Of a DNA stretch of 47,502 nt, positions 18,666-27,497 are shown in pieces. The position numbers and the translations under genes are program-made. Source of the stretch: a candidate division WS6 bacterium OLB21 (lineage in GTDB: Bacteria; Patescibacteriota; Dojkabacteria; B142; OLB20); NCBI GenBank assembly GCA_001567305.1, contig JYPD01000029.1, positions 1 to 47,502 of the forward strand, read 5' to 3'. How positions within the stretch are numbered: the stretch's first letter is position 1; each line of letters begins with the position of its first letter. The notes under the pieces are model-generated. The model was not told the origin of the DNA, searched no databases, and worked only from the letters and a program-made list of their open reading frames with translations.

Positions 18666-18907
18666 CTTGATTTGTTATGCAATTACAGTTTCACAGAGAG
18701 AATAATTGTCGACACGAAAAGAATAAATATCCTTCTCAATGATCGTAATATCTTATAGTATTTCAGTACCGAACATCTAACGAACCTATATTTACAATAG
18801 AGTTTGCTTATTTAGCTCCTGAGCTCTTTTTTTCTACTATTCTTGAGTAATCAGTCATTATTATTGCTAAACTGTATTAAAGAGTGTTTTAGAACGATTT
18901 TTTAGAA

Positions 18908-19486
18908 ATGCCAACGAAAAGTAAAGCGACAGAATCGATTACTAGACAGAAGTCTCTCACCAAGAGATATCTGGATAAACGCAGAATCGGAACTGCAATA
19001 GAAACCAAAGAACCTATTCTTGTTGAAACCGAAAGAGAAGAAATCAGCTATAGCATTCCTGAAGAAATAGAATCTATCACCGAAGATACTTACGAGATAA
19101 ATGGCAAGGATCGAAACCTTGAAAGCACAGAAGTTACCGAACCTAAGACTCCCCTATCTCAATTTAGGATTATAACGATGGTAATCAGTTTTCATGTAGC
19201 GTTATTCATATTAATTCTGGGCGCCCAAAGAATGCAGCTAATGGGAGATTTATCGGCACAAACCCTTTCTAATAGTAATAACTTTTATTTCGAACCCGAT
19301 AGCACCTTAGCCAATCTATCTCGAATTTATAATCTGCCTAAAGAAGAACCAAGAATTTCTATTCCGGAATCACCTATAAACGAGATAACTCCAGAAAATG
19401 GGGACTATCTGATCGAATTTACACATAGCGGAAAAATTCTCTTATATCGATCTTCAAAAGATCAGCTAATTGAGATCGAGAACTAG
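18908..19486 (+). CDS. Hypothetical single-pass membrane protein
   Basis: I do not recognise the family. The 192-residue product has a charged, Glu-rich N-terminal half (about residues 1-85) that looks disordered, one membrane helix (about 91-112, ITMVISFHVALFILILGAQ) and an outer segment of about 80 residues with YFEPDSTLANLSRIYNLPKE and a C-terminal YLIEFTHSGKILLYRSSKDQ strand pair. The N-in, C-out layout resembles small cell-division or envelope proteins such as FtsL/DivIC, but there is no coiled coil to support that. It stands alone before tRNA-Ala. Confidence 0.62.
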   Translation: MPTKSKATESITRQKSLTKRYLDKRRIGTAIETKEPILVETEREEISYSIPEEIESITEDTYEINGKDRNLESTEVTEPKTPLSQFRIITMVISFHVALFILILGAQRMQLMGDLSAQTLSNSNNFYFEPDSTLANLSRIYNLPKEEPRISIPESPINEITPENGDYLIEFTHSGKILLYRSSKDQLIEIEN

Positions 19487-19494
19487 AAGAAATA

Positions 19495-19567
19495 TGGAGT
19501 TGGGGGGAATCGAACCCCCGACCTTCGCAATGCGAATGCGATGTTCTACCAGTTGAACTACAACCCC
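19495..19567 (-). tRNA. tRNA-Ala(CGC)
   Basis: On the minus strand GGGGTTG pairs with CAACTCC and contains the alanine identity pair G3-U70. The anticodon stem TCGCA/TGCGA encloses loop TTCGCAT (anticodon CGC), and the T-loop is TTCGATT. Discriminator A is present; CCA is not encoded (TAT follows). Confidence 0.92.
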
Positions 19568-19722
19568 TTTGCTTTAATAGCTAGATTATACAATTTTTAC
19601 TAGGGAATAATTAAGCTCGCCCATCCTGAATGGTCACGCCAAAACACTATTTATGTGCATAACCTACACAGGAAGCAACTGCATATTGAGTATATTTACT
19701 GAACAAGGCGACTGAGCAACTT

Positions 19723-19778
19723 GTTATACATAGACAAATTTATTTGTACATTTCAAAAAGAGGTTATACAGACAAATT
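19723..19778. repeat. Pair of short direct repeats in a 244-bp gap
   Basis: GTTATACATAGACAAATT (19723-19740) and GTTATACAGACAAATT (19763-19778) recur 40 bases apart; the second lacks TA. The first continues into an inverted repeat, ACAAAT TT ATTTGT. They lie between tRNA-Ala(CGC) and the zincin gene. The rest of 19568-19811 shows nothing else. A protein-binding site is possible. Confidence 0.45.
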
Positions 19779-19811
19779 GCTCGTACGAGTTACACAAGAT
19801 ATCATAGAGAA

Positions 19812-20195
19812 TCAATAAACAATCCCTCTTTCTGACTCTGCTTTTCTGACCTCTTCTTCAGTGTACCCAAAATAGTGTGCAATTTCGTGCCATATAACAT
19901 TGGCTACAAGTTGCCTGAGATGTTCTTCATCTCTAGCATAGTTGACTAATGGTTGTCGAAATAGGGTGATTTTATCTGGAAGCACCATAGAATAAGAACT
20001 TGTTCTTTTGGGTAATGGAACTCCTTCGTATAAGCCAAATAACTGCCACTTATGTTTTAGACGCATCTTATTGAATTGATGAGCTGTGGGAAAATCTTCA
20101 ATTACTAAACTGACATTTTCTAGATGCTCTCGAAAGTCTGCAGGGATTCTGGTAATTCCTTCTTGAACATATTGTTCAAATTGATCTAGTTGCAT
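19812..20195 (-). CDS. Zincin-type metallopeptidase-like protein
   Basis: From the ATG at 20195 the product is about 127 residues, starting MQLDQFEQYVQEGITRIPAD. It ends with the zinc motif VIWHEIAHYFGYTEEEVRKA (HExxH plus a downstream acidic residue) as in the small Zincin_1 family (PF06262) found beside many housekeeping genes. LYEGVPLPKRTSSYS and DKITLFRQPL are also typical of that family. The open frame extends upstream through the tRNA-Ala gene, but that part cannot be coding. It begins 14 bases after the tRNA and is probably co-transcribed with it. The substrate is unknown. Confidence 0.83.
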   Translation of the reverse strand: MQLDQFEQYVQEGITRIPADFREHLENVSLVIEDFPTAHQFNKMRLKHKWQLFGLYEGVPLPKRTSSYSMVLPDKITLFRQPLVNYARDEEHLRQLVANVIWHEIAHYFGYTEEEVRKAESERGIVY

Positions 20196-20209
20196 ATTTT
20201 TTGAGGAAA

Positions 20210-20285
20210 TGGTGGACCTGACGAGATTCGAACTCGTGACCTCTGCTATGCCATAGCAGCGCTCTACCAACTAAGCTACAGGCCC
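20210..20285 (-). tRNA. tRNA-Ala(GGC)
   Basis: GGGCCTG pairs with CAGGTCC, including G3-U70. Anticodon stem CTGCT/AGCAG encloses ATGGCAT (anticodon GGC), and the T-loop is TTCGAAT. Discriminator A and CCA are encoded. Confidence 0.95.
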
Positions 20286-20352
20286 AAATATCTTGGTAAT
20301 TTTACAATAAATTGCTTAAATTAGACAACGAAACAGACCGCTTTATTTATGA

Positions 20353-21549
20353 TTACCTTACACGAACATAGGACTCGGGATTAACCCTTACGCCATTGAC
20401 GACTACCTCGAAATGCAGATGCGTACCTGTGCAGTAACCTGTGCATCCCATATACAAGATTGACTGACCCGCAGTTACTGTATCACCCGTGCTGACACCG
20501 AATTGTCTTGTACCGTGATAATACCTTGTCCAAACTCCTCCACCGTGATCAATTACAACATGAAAACCTTCTCCGGCATAGCCCCAACCTGCTCGCAACA
20601 CTCTACCGTTACCTGCGGCATTGATCCAGCATCCACCGGCCTTGGCAAGGTCGACTCCACCATGCCACGGCGAGAAACCACGAATATATACATAACCTGG
20701 ACAATTACTTAAAGGGTTAATGAATGTTCCAGAAGGAACGACTACAGCTCCACCCGTAGCAGGTCTAGGAGCAGCTGCATATGTTCTTGCAACAGGAGCT
20801 GCAGTTGGCAAAGGAATTTCTCCGCCAGGGATGAATAACTCCATACCTTCTGTTAATACTGGATTCTGAGGATCAATAATGTTGCTATTTAAGTCAATAA
20901 TATCTGCAACATTACCTTTGTTTCTTTGGGCAATTCTTTCAAGTGTATCGCCCTTTTTCACCTGCACAAAGGCTCCATCAATACCAGGGATCCTAAGGAT
21001 TTGTCCTACGCGGATTGTATCTGTGGACATACTGTTCGCCCATCGTATTGTAGAAGATTTGATTCCGTATTTTTCTGCTATTTCGGATAATGTCTCACCC
21101 TGCTCAACCTTGTGTTTATAAACCGGGTAATCTGGTTGATTAGCGCTGGCTATAAATATGGTTTCTGCAGTTCCGGATTGAAAAATCACATCTTGTCTAC
21201 CAATTATTCCGGAATTGGATTCAAGAGAACTTGATGCCGATATTATATTGAGTCGGGTTGATATTCCGGAAAGGACTGCAATTATTGTGACCAGAGAAAC
21301 GACAAAATGAAATGAGCTTCTATATAGAGAACTTCTGCCCCAAAACATTCTTTGCACTGCCCAGGCCTTAACACCTGCACCAGCAGAAATAACGACCTCG
21401 AGAAATGCACTGGAAAAAACAACAGTTTGTCTAAAGCGTAGAACTAAATACTTACTGAATACTTCAGAAAATTCACGCACTACCATTTTATCTTTCTGGT
21501 CTCTTTGCTTTGGCGAAACATAGAATCGCTGATTTGTTCCTAAAGCCAT
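20353..21549 (-). CDS. LysM-domain M23-family peptidoglycan endopeptidase
   Basis: The 398-residue protein has a long basic N-terminal segment, a membrane helix (about residues 78-96), two LysM repeats (about 145-190: HKVEQGETLSEIAEKYGI; and 194-242: VQVKKGDTLERIAQRNKG), a Pro/Ala linker and a C-terminal M23 domain with the zinc ligands in WHGGVDLAKA and GTHLHFEVVVNG. It should cleave peptide cross-links in the cell wall while bound to glycan by LysM. Being anchored, it works on the outside of the membrane. It fits the peptidoglycan-growth role of mreB in the window. Confidence 0.92.
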   Translation of the reverse strand: MALGTNQRFYVSPKQRDQKDKMVVREFSEVFSKYLVLRFRQTVVFSSAFLEVVISAGAGVKAWAVQRMFWGRSSLYRSSFHFVVSLVTIIAVLSGISTRLNIISASSSLESNSGIIGRQDVIFQSGTAETIFIASANQPDYPVYKHKVEQGETLSEIAEKYGIKSSTIRWANSMSTDTIRVGQILRIPGIDGAFVQVKKGDTLERIAQRNKGNVADIIDLNSNIIDPQNPVLTEGMELFIPGGEIPLPTAAPVARTYAAAPRPATGGAVVVPSGTFINPLSNCPGYVYIRGFSPWHGGVDLAKAGGCWINAAGNGRVLRAGWGYAGEGFHVVIDHGGGVWTRYYHGTRQFGVSTGDTVTAGQSILYMGCTGYCTGTHLHFEVVVNGVRVNPESYVRVR

Positions 21550-21622
21550 ATCGAATTGTTTTGGAAACTAAGAGTTTAAATCAGACAGTATAATATTTTA
21601 CCATAACTAGCAGAGGTTGGTA

Positions 21623-21655
21623 GAAAACGAATATGCGAGGCCTTTAGGCCTCGCA
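21623..21655 (-). terminator. Terminator after rho
   Basis: A perfect 9-bp hairpin TGCGAGGCC/GGCCTCGCA (21634-21642/21647-21655) lies 18 bases after the rho stop. On the minus strand it is followed by TATTCGTTTT, a moderate U tract. Confidence 0.7.
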
Positions 21656-21673
21656 CATAATAGTTCACAAATT

Positions 21674-23098
21674 CTACATATCTTCGTGTAAAGTTGCCAA
21701 GAACTCTTTGTTGTTCTTTGTCTTCTTAATCCTTTCTAGGAGTAAGGCCGTTGCATCTTCATCTTTTAACGCATCTAACATTCTTCTTACTCTCCATGAG
21801 CTGTTTAAGACATCTGGAGCAAGAAGTCTATCGTCATTTCTGGTGCTTGAAGCCTTTACATCGATTGCTGGATAATAGCGTTTTTGTGCAAGCTTTCTGT
21901 CGAGTTTAAGTTCCATGTTTCCAGTTCCTTTAAACTCTTCAAAAATAACTTCATCCATTCTGCTTCCAGTTTCTACTAGTGCTGTTGCAATAATTGTAAG
22001 GCTTCCGCCGTCTTCAAAGTTTCTGGCAGCTCCAAAAAACTTTTTGGGAGGATAAATTGCAACTGGATCGAATCCTCCAGACAGGGTTCTGCCAGATGGA
22101 GGTGCAGTTATATTGTAAGCTCTGGCAAGTCTGGTAATACTATCCATAAGAATAACAACATCTCTACCCGACTCAACCAGTCTTTTTGCTCGTTCTATAG
22201 CCATTTCTGCCAATCTAGTATGAATCTCGGGAGGTTCATCAAAGTTAGCAGCCACAACTTCTCCGTCGACTGAACGCTCCATATCTGTAACCTCTTCTGG
22301 TCTTTCACCAATCAAGACAACCATAAGATGAACATCCGGATGGTTAACACTGATTCCATGAGCAATCTCTTTAAGCAACCATGTTTTACCAACTTTTGGT
22401 GGAGCAACAATCATACCTCTTTGGCCTTTACCGATTGGAGATAAGATATCAATCACCCTATTAGATAAATATTGAGGTTCAGTTTCTAGTTTTAATTGTT
22501 CGTTTGGAAATATTGGTGTGAGCTTATTAAATGTTGGTCTTGAAAGAGCAGCATCTGGACTTGCGTTGTTAATTGCTTCGATACGCAACATACTTAGATA
22601 ACGCTCACCTTCTTTTGGTGCTCTGGCCTGTCCAGAAATAAAGTCTCCAGGTCGCAGATTAAACCTTTTTATTTGTGAACCGGACACATACACATCGTTT
22701 GCCCCAGGTAATAGTTTTAGGGAACGAAGAACTCCGTGACTTCCATCGTTAATAATTTCTAGGACTCCTTCGGCAAAGATATTTCCACCTCTTCTGGTTT
22801 GCTCTTCAAGAATCTTTATAATAAGTTCTGACTTTCCATAATCTGACATTCCTTTAATCTCTAGGTTATTTGCCAGTTTTCGCAAGTCTGCAAGCGACTT
22901 TTCGTCTAGCTCTTTTAGCGTCATTGCTTTAGCTATTGAATCTGGTTTTGTTCTGGTGTTTGTGCTTGAGGGTGGTTGTTGAATCTGTGTAACTATTGGT
23001 TTTTTTGGATTTGCCACAACTTGTGCTTCGTCTGTTTTAACAACAGCAAGCTCTTTCTTTTTTAACGGCCTAATTGCCTTGGCTACTTTTTCTGCCAT
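21674..23098 (-). CDS. rho: Transcription termination factor Rho
   Basis: The 474-residue protein has a lysine-rich N-terminal extension (about residues 1-55), the Rho N-terminal helix bundle ([20 protein letters not shown]), the RNA-binding cold-shock-like domain ([32 protein letters not shown]) and the hexameric ATPase domain with Walker [27 protein letters not shown] and the Q/R-loop stretch [20 protein letters not shown]. Rho terminates untranslated transcripts. The gene follows a -10/-35 pair and an unusually long structured upstream region. Confidence 0.96.
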   Translation of the reverse strand: MAEKVAKAIRPLKKKELAVVKTDEAQVVANPKKPIVTQIQQPPSSTNTRTKPDSIAKAMTLKELDEKSLADLRKLANNLEIKGMSDYGKSELIIKILEEQTRRGGNIFAEGVLEIINDGSHGVLRSLKLLPGANDVYVSGSQIKRFNLRPGDFISGQARAPKEGERYLSMLRIEAINNASPDAALSRPTFNKLTPIFPNEQLKLETEPQYLSNRVIDILSPIGKGQRGMIVAPPKVGKTWLLKEIAHGISVNHPDVHLMVVLIGERPEEVTDMERSVDGEVVAANFDEPPEIHTRLAEMAIERAKRLVESGRDVVILMDSITRLARAYNITAPPSGRTLSGGFDPVAIYPPKKFFGAARNFEDGGSLTIIATALVETGSRMDEVIFEEFKGTGNMELKLDRKLAQKRYYPAIDVKASSTRNDDRLLAPDVLNSSWRVRRMLDALKDEDATALLLERIKKTKNNKEFLATLHEDM

Positions 23099-23209
23099 GT
23101 GATTTGGATATTAATTAAATAGAGAAATAACGACATTACTAAAAAAACGATTTTATTGTATGCGGGAATCGTTACTAATACCTTGAGGTAAGATTTTCTT
23201 GTCAGAACA

Positions 23210-23239
23210 AGTATAAAATCAGATAAGTCAGCTTGTCAA
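23210..23239 (-). promoter_or_regulatory. Promoter of rho
   Basis: On the minus strand TTGACA (23234-23239) and TATACT (23210-23215) are 18 bases apart, 112 bases before the rho start. The strength suggests that rho has its own promoter, separate from the structured RNA upstream. Confidence 0.7.
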
Positions 23240-23249
23240 GATACCAGTG

Positions 23250-23451
23250 AAAACGAATCGCTGCGGCCTTTAATAAGGAAGGGATCGGTACTGCCCCAAC
23301 CGACCCCTATGACAACCCCCGATAACGGATGCATACATAGAATTCTGTTGGTACAGGTGTGTCCAAGAGCCCAGTTGTAAAACCTCTATCGAGGTATGTA
23401 CGCGAACCAGACCCTGGGACACACCTGCAATTTAGTATCAGACACTAAATT
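23250..23451 (-). ncRNA. Unidentified structured RNA upstream of rho
   Basis: About 200 bases with no open frame but dense pairing, read 5' to 3' on the minus strand: an AT hairpin at the very start (23444-23451/23429-23436), an 11-bp perfect helix (23417-23427/23354-23364) closing a large internal loop and an apical ACCTC-type hairpin (23391-23395/23382-23386), a CTATG/CATAG stem with an inner CCG/CGG pair (23307-23340), and a GGGTCGGT/ACCGATCCC hairpin (23281-23306). It starts about 7 bases after an excellent promoter. I find no match to SRP RNA, RNase P RNA, tmRNA or 6S RNA signatures. The 3' end is uncertain. A long rho leader is the alternative. Confidence 0.6.
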
Positions 23452-23457
23452 ACAGAT

Positions 23458-23486
23458 ATTGTACCCTATAATAACTATGGTGTCAA
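23458..23486 (-). promoter_or_regulatory. Near-consensus promoter of the structured RNA
   Basis: On the minus strand a perfect -35 TTGACA (23481-23486), a 17-base spacer and -10 TACAAT (23458-23463). It is the best promoter in the window and does not serve an adjacent protein start. Confidence 0.82.
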
Positions 23487-23541
23487 GCCTATAGTCGAAA
23501 TCTTACGGTCAAAAAAAATGATGAACCAGGCTAGTGAGGCA

Positions 23542-24846
23542 CTAAATACTGCTAAACAATGCAGAAATATGATTAGACCCATTTGTTTCTTTAAGGAAAT
23601 TTGTATAACCAAGTCTTTTCAGTTCTGACTGACGCAATTCGTGCCTTATCGTTTTGCGCACCTCCCCTGTTAAAGAGACTTCTCCGAATGCTACCACTCT
23701 TTTTTTGATGGGTTTATTCTTTAAAGACGATACTATAGCCAGAACAACTGCTAGATCTATAGCTGTGTCTTTTATGCGCATTCCTCCGGCGATATTAACA
23801 TAAATATCTTTTGTACCAAGATCGACCTTACCATATTTAGTAATAATTGCCGCAAGCAATTCTAGCTTTGACTTAGAGATACCTTCTGCAACCCTTTTTG
23901 GCAGACTGAAAGGAGTGTTAACTATTAAAGCCTGAACTTCGATTACAATCGCTCTATTCCCTTCTAGAACTACAGCAGGACAGACACCAACTCTTGGGGC
24001 AGAATCAGAATCCAGAAAGAATTTTGATGGGTCGGCAACATCGTGCATACCGTTTTCTGTCATCTCAAAAATACCGATCTCGTTAGTGGAACCGAATCTG
24101 TTTTTTAGTGATCGCAAAATTCGGAATCCGTGCTTTTCGTCTCCTTCGAACTGAAGTACTGCATCGACAAGATGCTCTAAAAGTTTGGGGCCAGCGACTG
24201 TACCTTGCTTAGTAATATGCCCGACAATCACAACAGCAACACCTGTTTCTTTAGCATAAGTAACGAGTTTTGAGGCAACAGTTCTGATCTGAGCAATACT
24301 ACCAGGCAAACTTGAATTATCTTGGGAATATAGTGTTTGTATGGAATCCATAATCAACAAGTCTGGCTTGTCGGCTGAAACCTTGTTTAATATTGAATCC
24401 ACCTCGAATGCAGATACTATACTAAGCTTGCTGTTTTGTGACTTTACAACCCGTGAGGCCCTAAGCCCAATTTGACCTACCGACTCTTCTGCAGATACAT
24501 AGACTGCCTTTTTACCCATAGAATCAAGATTAGCGGCCAACTGAAGAAGTAAGGTAGATTTACCTATACCTGGGTCACCCGAAACAAGAACGACCTCAGC
24601 TTCGACAAGACCACCTCCAAGCACTCGATCAAGTTCACTTAGCCCCGTTGGAATTCGTTGAATTTGCGAATTGTTAATATCTGCAAGCGAATGAACAACA
24701 ACATTTTGGTTATATTCCATCACTTTAGGAAGCGAAACTGTCTCCGAGAATACCCCGTACTCCTTGCAATTAGGGCATTGCCCCATCCATTTACCAGATT
24801 CGTAAGCACAATTATTGCAAATATAAATTGAAGTTTTTTTCGCCAT
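23542..24846 (-). CDS. radA: DNA repair protein RadA/Sms
   Basis: The 434-residue protein has the N-terminal zinc ribbon (CNNCAYESGKWMGQCPNC), the RecA-like ATPase (VSGDPGIGKSTLLLQLA), the RadA-specific KNRFGSTNEIGIFEM motif and a Lon-like C-terminal domain (YVNIAGGMRI, AFGEVSLTGEVR). RadA is a hexameric helicase that promotes branch migration in recombination and natural transformation, which agrees with comEA and comEC in this window. It lies 34 bases downstream of clpC, as often seen. After its stop the 440 bases to rho hold the structured RNA and two promoters. Confidence 0.95.
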   Translation of the reverse strand: MAKKTSIYICNNCAYESGKWMGQCPNCKEYGVFSETVSLPKVMEYNQNVVVHSLADINNSQIQRIPTGLSELDRVLGGGLVEAEVVLVSGDPGIGKSTLLLQLAANLDSMGKKAVYVSAEESVGQIGLRASRVVKSQNSKLSIVSAFEVDSILNKVSADKPDLLIMDSIQTLYSQDNSSLPGSIAQIRTVASKLVTYAKETGVAVVIVGHITKQGTVAGPKLLEHLVDAVLQFEGDEKHGFRILRSLKNRFGSTNEIGIFEMTENGMHDVADPSKFFLDSDSAPRVGVCPAVVLEGNRAIVIEVQALIVNTPFSLPKRVAEGISKSKLELLAAIITKYGKVDLGTKDIYVNIAGGMRIKDTAIDLAVVLAIVSSLKNKPIKKRVVAFGEVSLTGEVRKTIRHELRQSELKRLGYTNFLKETNGSNHISALFSSI

Positions 24847-24880
24847 GAAGCTATATTAGCATAATACTCTTATCGTTTTC

Positions 24881-27387
24881 TTAATCTTCGAAGCGAACGA
24901 TTTCTCCGTCTTTAACGATTCGAACCAACTTAGGTTGCTGATGCCTATCTTTTTTTGTGAACCCATTGGCAATAATCCAATCAGCTAAGGGGTTTTCGAT
25001 CAATTCTTGCAACTTTCTGCGTAAGTTTCTGGCTCCGTAATCTTTGCTGAAACCTTTTTGAGCGATTAAGGCAACAACACCGGGAGTCGGAACAAGTTGC
25101 ACTCCTCGTTCGACAAGTCTTTTGTTGGTTTCTTCAAATAGAATTTTTGTTATTTTTTTGCTGTCAGTTTCATCAAGCCCACGAAAGACAATTACATCAT
25201 CGATTCTATTTAAGAATTCAGGAGGCAGTGTGTCTTTAAGCTCTTCAAGTACCGTTTCTTCTAACCTTTGATAGGCACTATCCATCTCTTTTAAATCTTG
25301 GGTTTCGTCTTCGATTCCAAAGCCAAGTAGTGAATCTTTGCCGATTTCGTCGGCACCGATATTGCTTGTTAGAATTATAATTGTATTTTTAAAATTTACC
25401 CTTCGACCTTTTCCATCTTGCAGATGGCCTTCTTCAAGAATCTGAAGCAGAATATTTACCATGTCCGGATGAGCCTTTTCAATTTCGTCGAATAAAACAA
25501 CACTATATGGTCTGCGCTTCACTTTTTCTGTAAGCTGCCCACCTTCTTGGAACCCTACATAACCTGGAGGAGAACCAATTAGTTTACTGATACTGTGTTG
25601 CTCCATAAACTCACTCATATCGACCTGTATGAGAGCATCTTCATCACCAAACATAGTCCTGGCAATTTCTTTTGCTGATTCGGTTTTTCCGACACCGGTA
25701 GGCCCCAGAAAGAGGAAAGAAGCCATCGGTCTATTGGCATCAGAAATCCCGACCCTTGCCCTTTTAAGAGCTGCTGCCACTTGAGATATTGCCTTATTTT
25801 GTCCAATGATCCTTTTGCCAAGATTTTTTTCAAGATCCTGTAGAGATCGAATATCGGTGCTGGTCATAGTTGTAACAGGAACTTTGCTCCACGAGGCAAT
25901 AACTTTTCTAATATCTTCGGCATTCACAAGTTTTTTTGAGCCGGCTGAAGCGCTTTGTTTGCTATTTCGCTCATTCATCATTTTAATTCTGCGCATAAGC
26001 CGTTTTTCTTCTTTGCGGAACTGCGCAGCCTGTTCTAAATCGTTTTCGTCTAAAGCCTTGTTCTTTTTTTCTGTTGTTTCTGCCAGTTGCTGTTTATAGT
26101 CAGAAACGCTTGGTCCAAATTTTTCTAGTGCGATTTTTTTTGCAGAAGCTGCCTCGTCGATTACATCTATTGCTTTATCGGGTAAATATTTATTGGTAAT
26201 GTATCGATCAGATAATATGACAGCCTCTTCAATAGCTTCGTCTGTAATCTTAACCTTATGAAATCTTTCAAATTCAGGTCTTAGCATTTCTAAAACTTTA
26301 AGGGCATCGTCCAAACCAATTTCGTTTACGGGCACTGGTTGGAACCGTCTGGCAAGAGCATCATCTTCTTCAAAGTATTTTTGGTATTCGTCCCAGGTTG
26401 TAGCTCCAACGACTCTTAAGTCTCCGTTCGTAAGATAGGGCTTAAGAATATTGGCAATATCCATAGAATTGCCCGAACCGGCAGCTCCGGCGCCAACAAT
26501 CATGTGAATTTCGTCAATGAACATAATAAGATCTTTATCCTGAGCCATTTCGCCGACAATACCAAGAAGCCTTTCTTCAACATCTCCACGGATCTTGCTT
26601 CCGGCAATGATAGCTGAAAGGTCGAGTTGAACTACTTTTTTGTTTTTGAATGATCTGGGTACATCTCCCTTGATTATTCTTTGCACCAAACCTTCAACAA
26701 TTGCTGTTTTGCCAACTCCTGCCTCTCCTACGAGAATTGGGTTATTTTTGGTCCTTCGAGATAGTATATGAATCAATCGTTCAATTTCTTGATCGCGCCC
26801 CCATACTTTTAAAAATCTACCTTCGTTGGCTAAATCGTTCATATTGCGGGCAAAGAAACTTAGAGACGATTGCTGTTGATCGTCGTCTTCTGGTTGTTCG
26901 ATTGCTCTGCTGAATATTCCCGGTTGGTAGATTCCGAAATTAAGAATAGATTGTTTTACAAAATCGAAATTGAATCCCATCTCTGCTAGATCTCTAACAA
27001 ATTCAAGATCATCTTGTCGCAGAATTGCAAGCAACATATGTTCTGTGCCTACATAAACATGATTAAGTTCGCTTGATAAAAGGAACTGCTTGTTAACAAT
27101 TGTTTTGCTTCTTCGCCGAAGGCAACTTCGAGATCTGCATTTTGCTGATTATATTGGCCAAGCATTGATTCTTTTGTGGCATCTACATCTACACCTAATT
27201 TTTCTAAAAGTCTGGCAGCGATATTGTTGCGATGTTGTAAAATAGAAAGAAAAACATCCATTGCATTTAAATGAGTTGCATTTCTTTTATTTGCCAGTTC
27301 AAATGCACCGATAAGTACCTCTGATAGATTGCGACTTATTCTGCCCAGTCCACGAATATTTTGATCTTGAGTTTCGTTATTACCCAT
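24881..27387 (-). CDS. clpC: ATP-dependent Clp protease ATP-binding subunit ClpC (one indel)
   Basis: The N-terminal frame (27049-27387) holds a Clp N domain start ([40 protein letters not shown]). Restoring one T at 27090-27091 (reading ACAAAGCAG) joins it to [20 protein letters not shown] and the rest, 835 residues in all. AAA1 has Walker [16 protein letters not shown] and Walker [17 protein letters not shown] middle domain with a UVR-like stretch follows ([20 protein letters not shown]). AAA2 has [18 protein letters not shown] and [16 protein letters not shown]. It unfolds proteins for ClpP, or acts alone. Length and order are those of ClpC. Confidence 0.94.
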
Positions 27388-27444
27388 ATTATTGCTAATT
27401 TCTATTTGTTAATTCTAACATGCTAAGACTATATGCTGAAGAAA

Positions 27445-27483
27445 AAATTAAAAAACGCCCCTAAGATTCTAGGAGCGTTTTTA
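27445..27483. terminator. Bidirectional terminator between clpC and the S1 gene
   Basis: Arms AAAAACGCCCCTA and TAGGAGCGTTTTT (27451-27463/27470-27482) pair with one mismatch, flanked by A-runs and T-runs on both sides, so that the minus-strand S1 transcript meets a long U tract. Confidence 0.85.
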
Positions 27484-27497
27484 GGTATGTGCAGCAA

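Noticed and set aside
18814-18830. Terminator AGCTC-CT-GAGCT followed by seven T
   Set aside because: The loop would be two bases, or the stem only four pairs, and no gene ends nearby on that strand.
20196-20270. Upstream extension of the zincin frame by 25 codons
   Set aside because: The extension is the tRNA-Ala(GGC) gene.
23250-23451. SRP RNA, RNase P RNA, tmRNA or 6S RNA as identity of the structured RNA
   Set aside because: No GGAAGG-type SRP loop, no RNase P P4 core, no tRNA-like ends with CCA, and no pairing between the two ends as in 6S.
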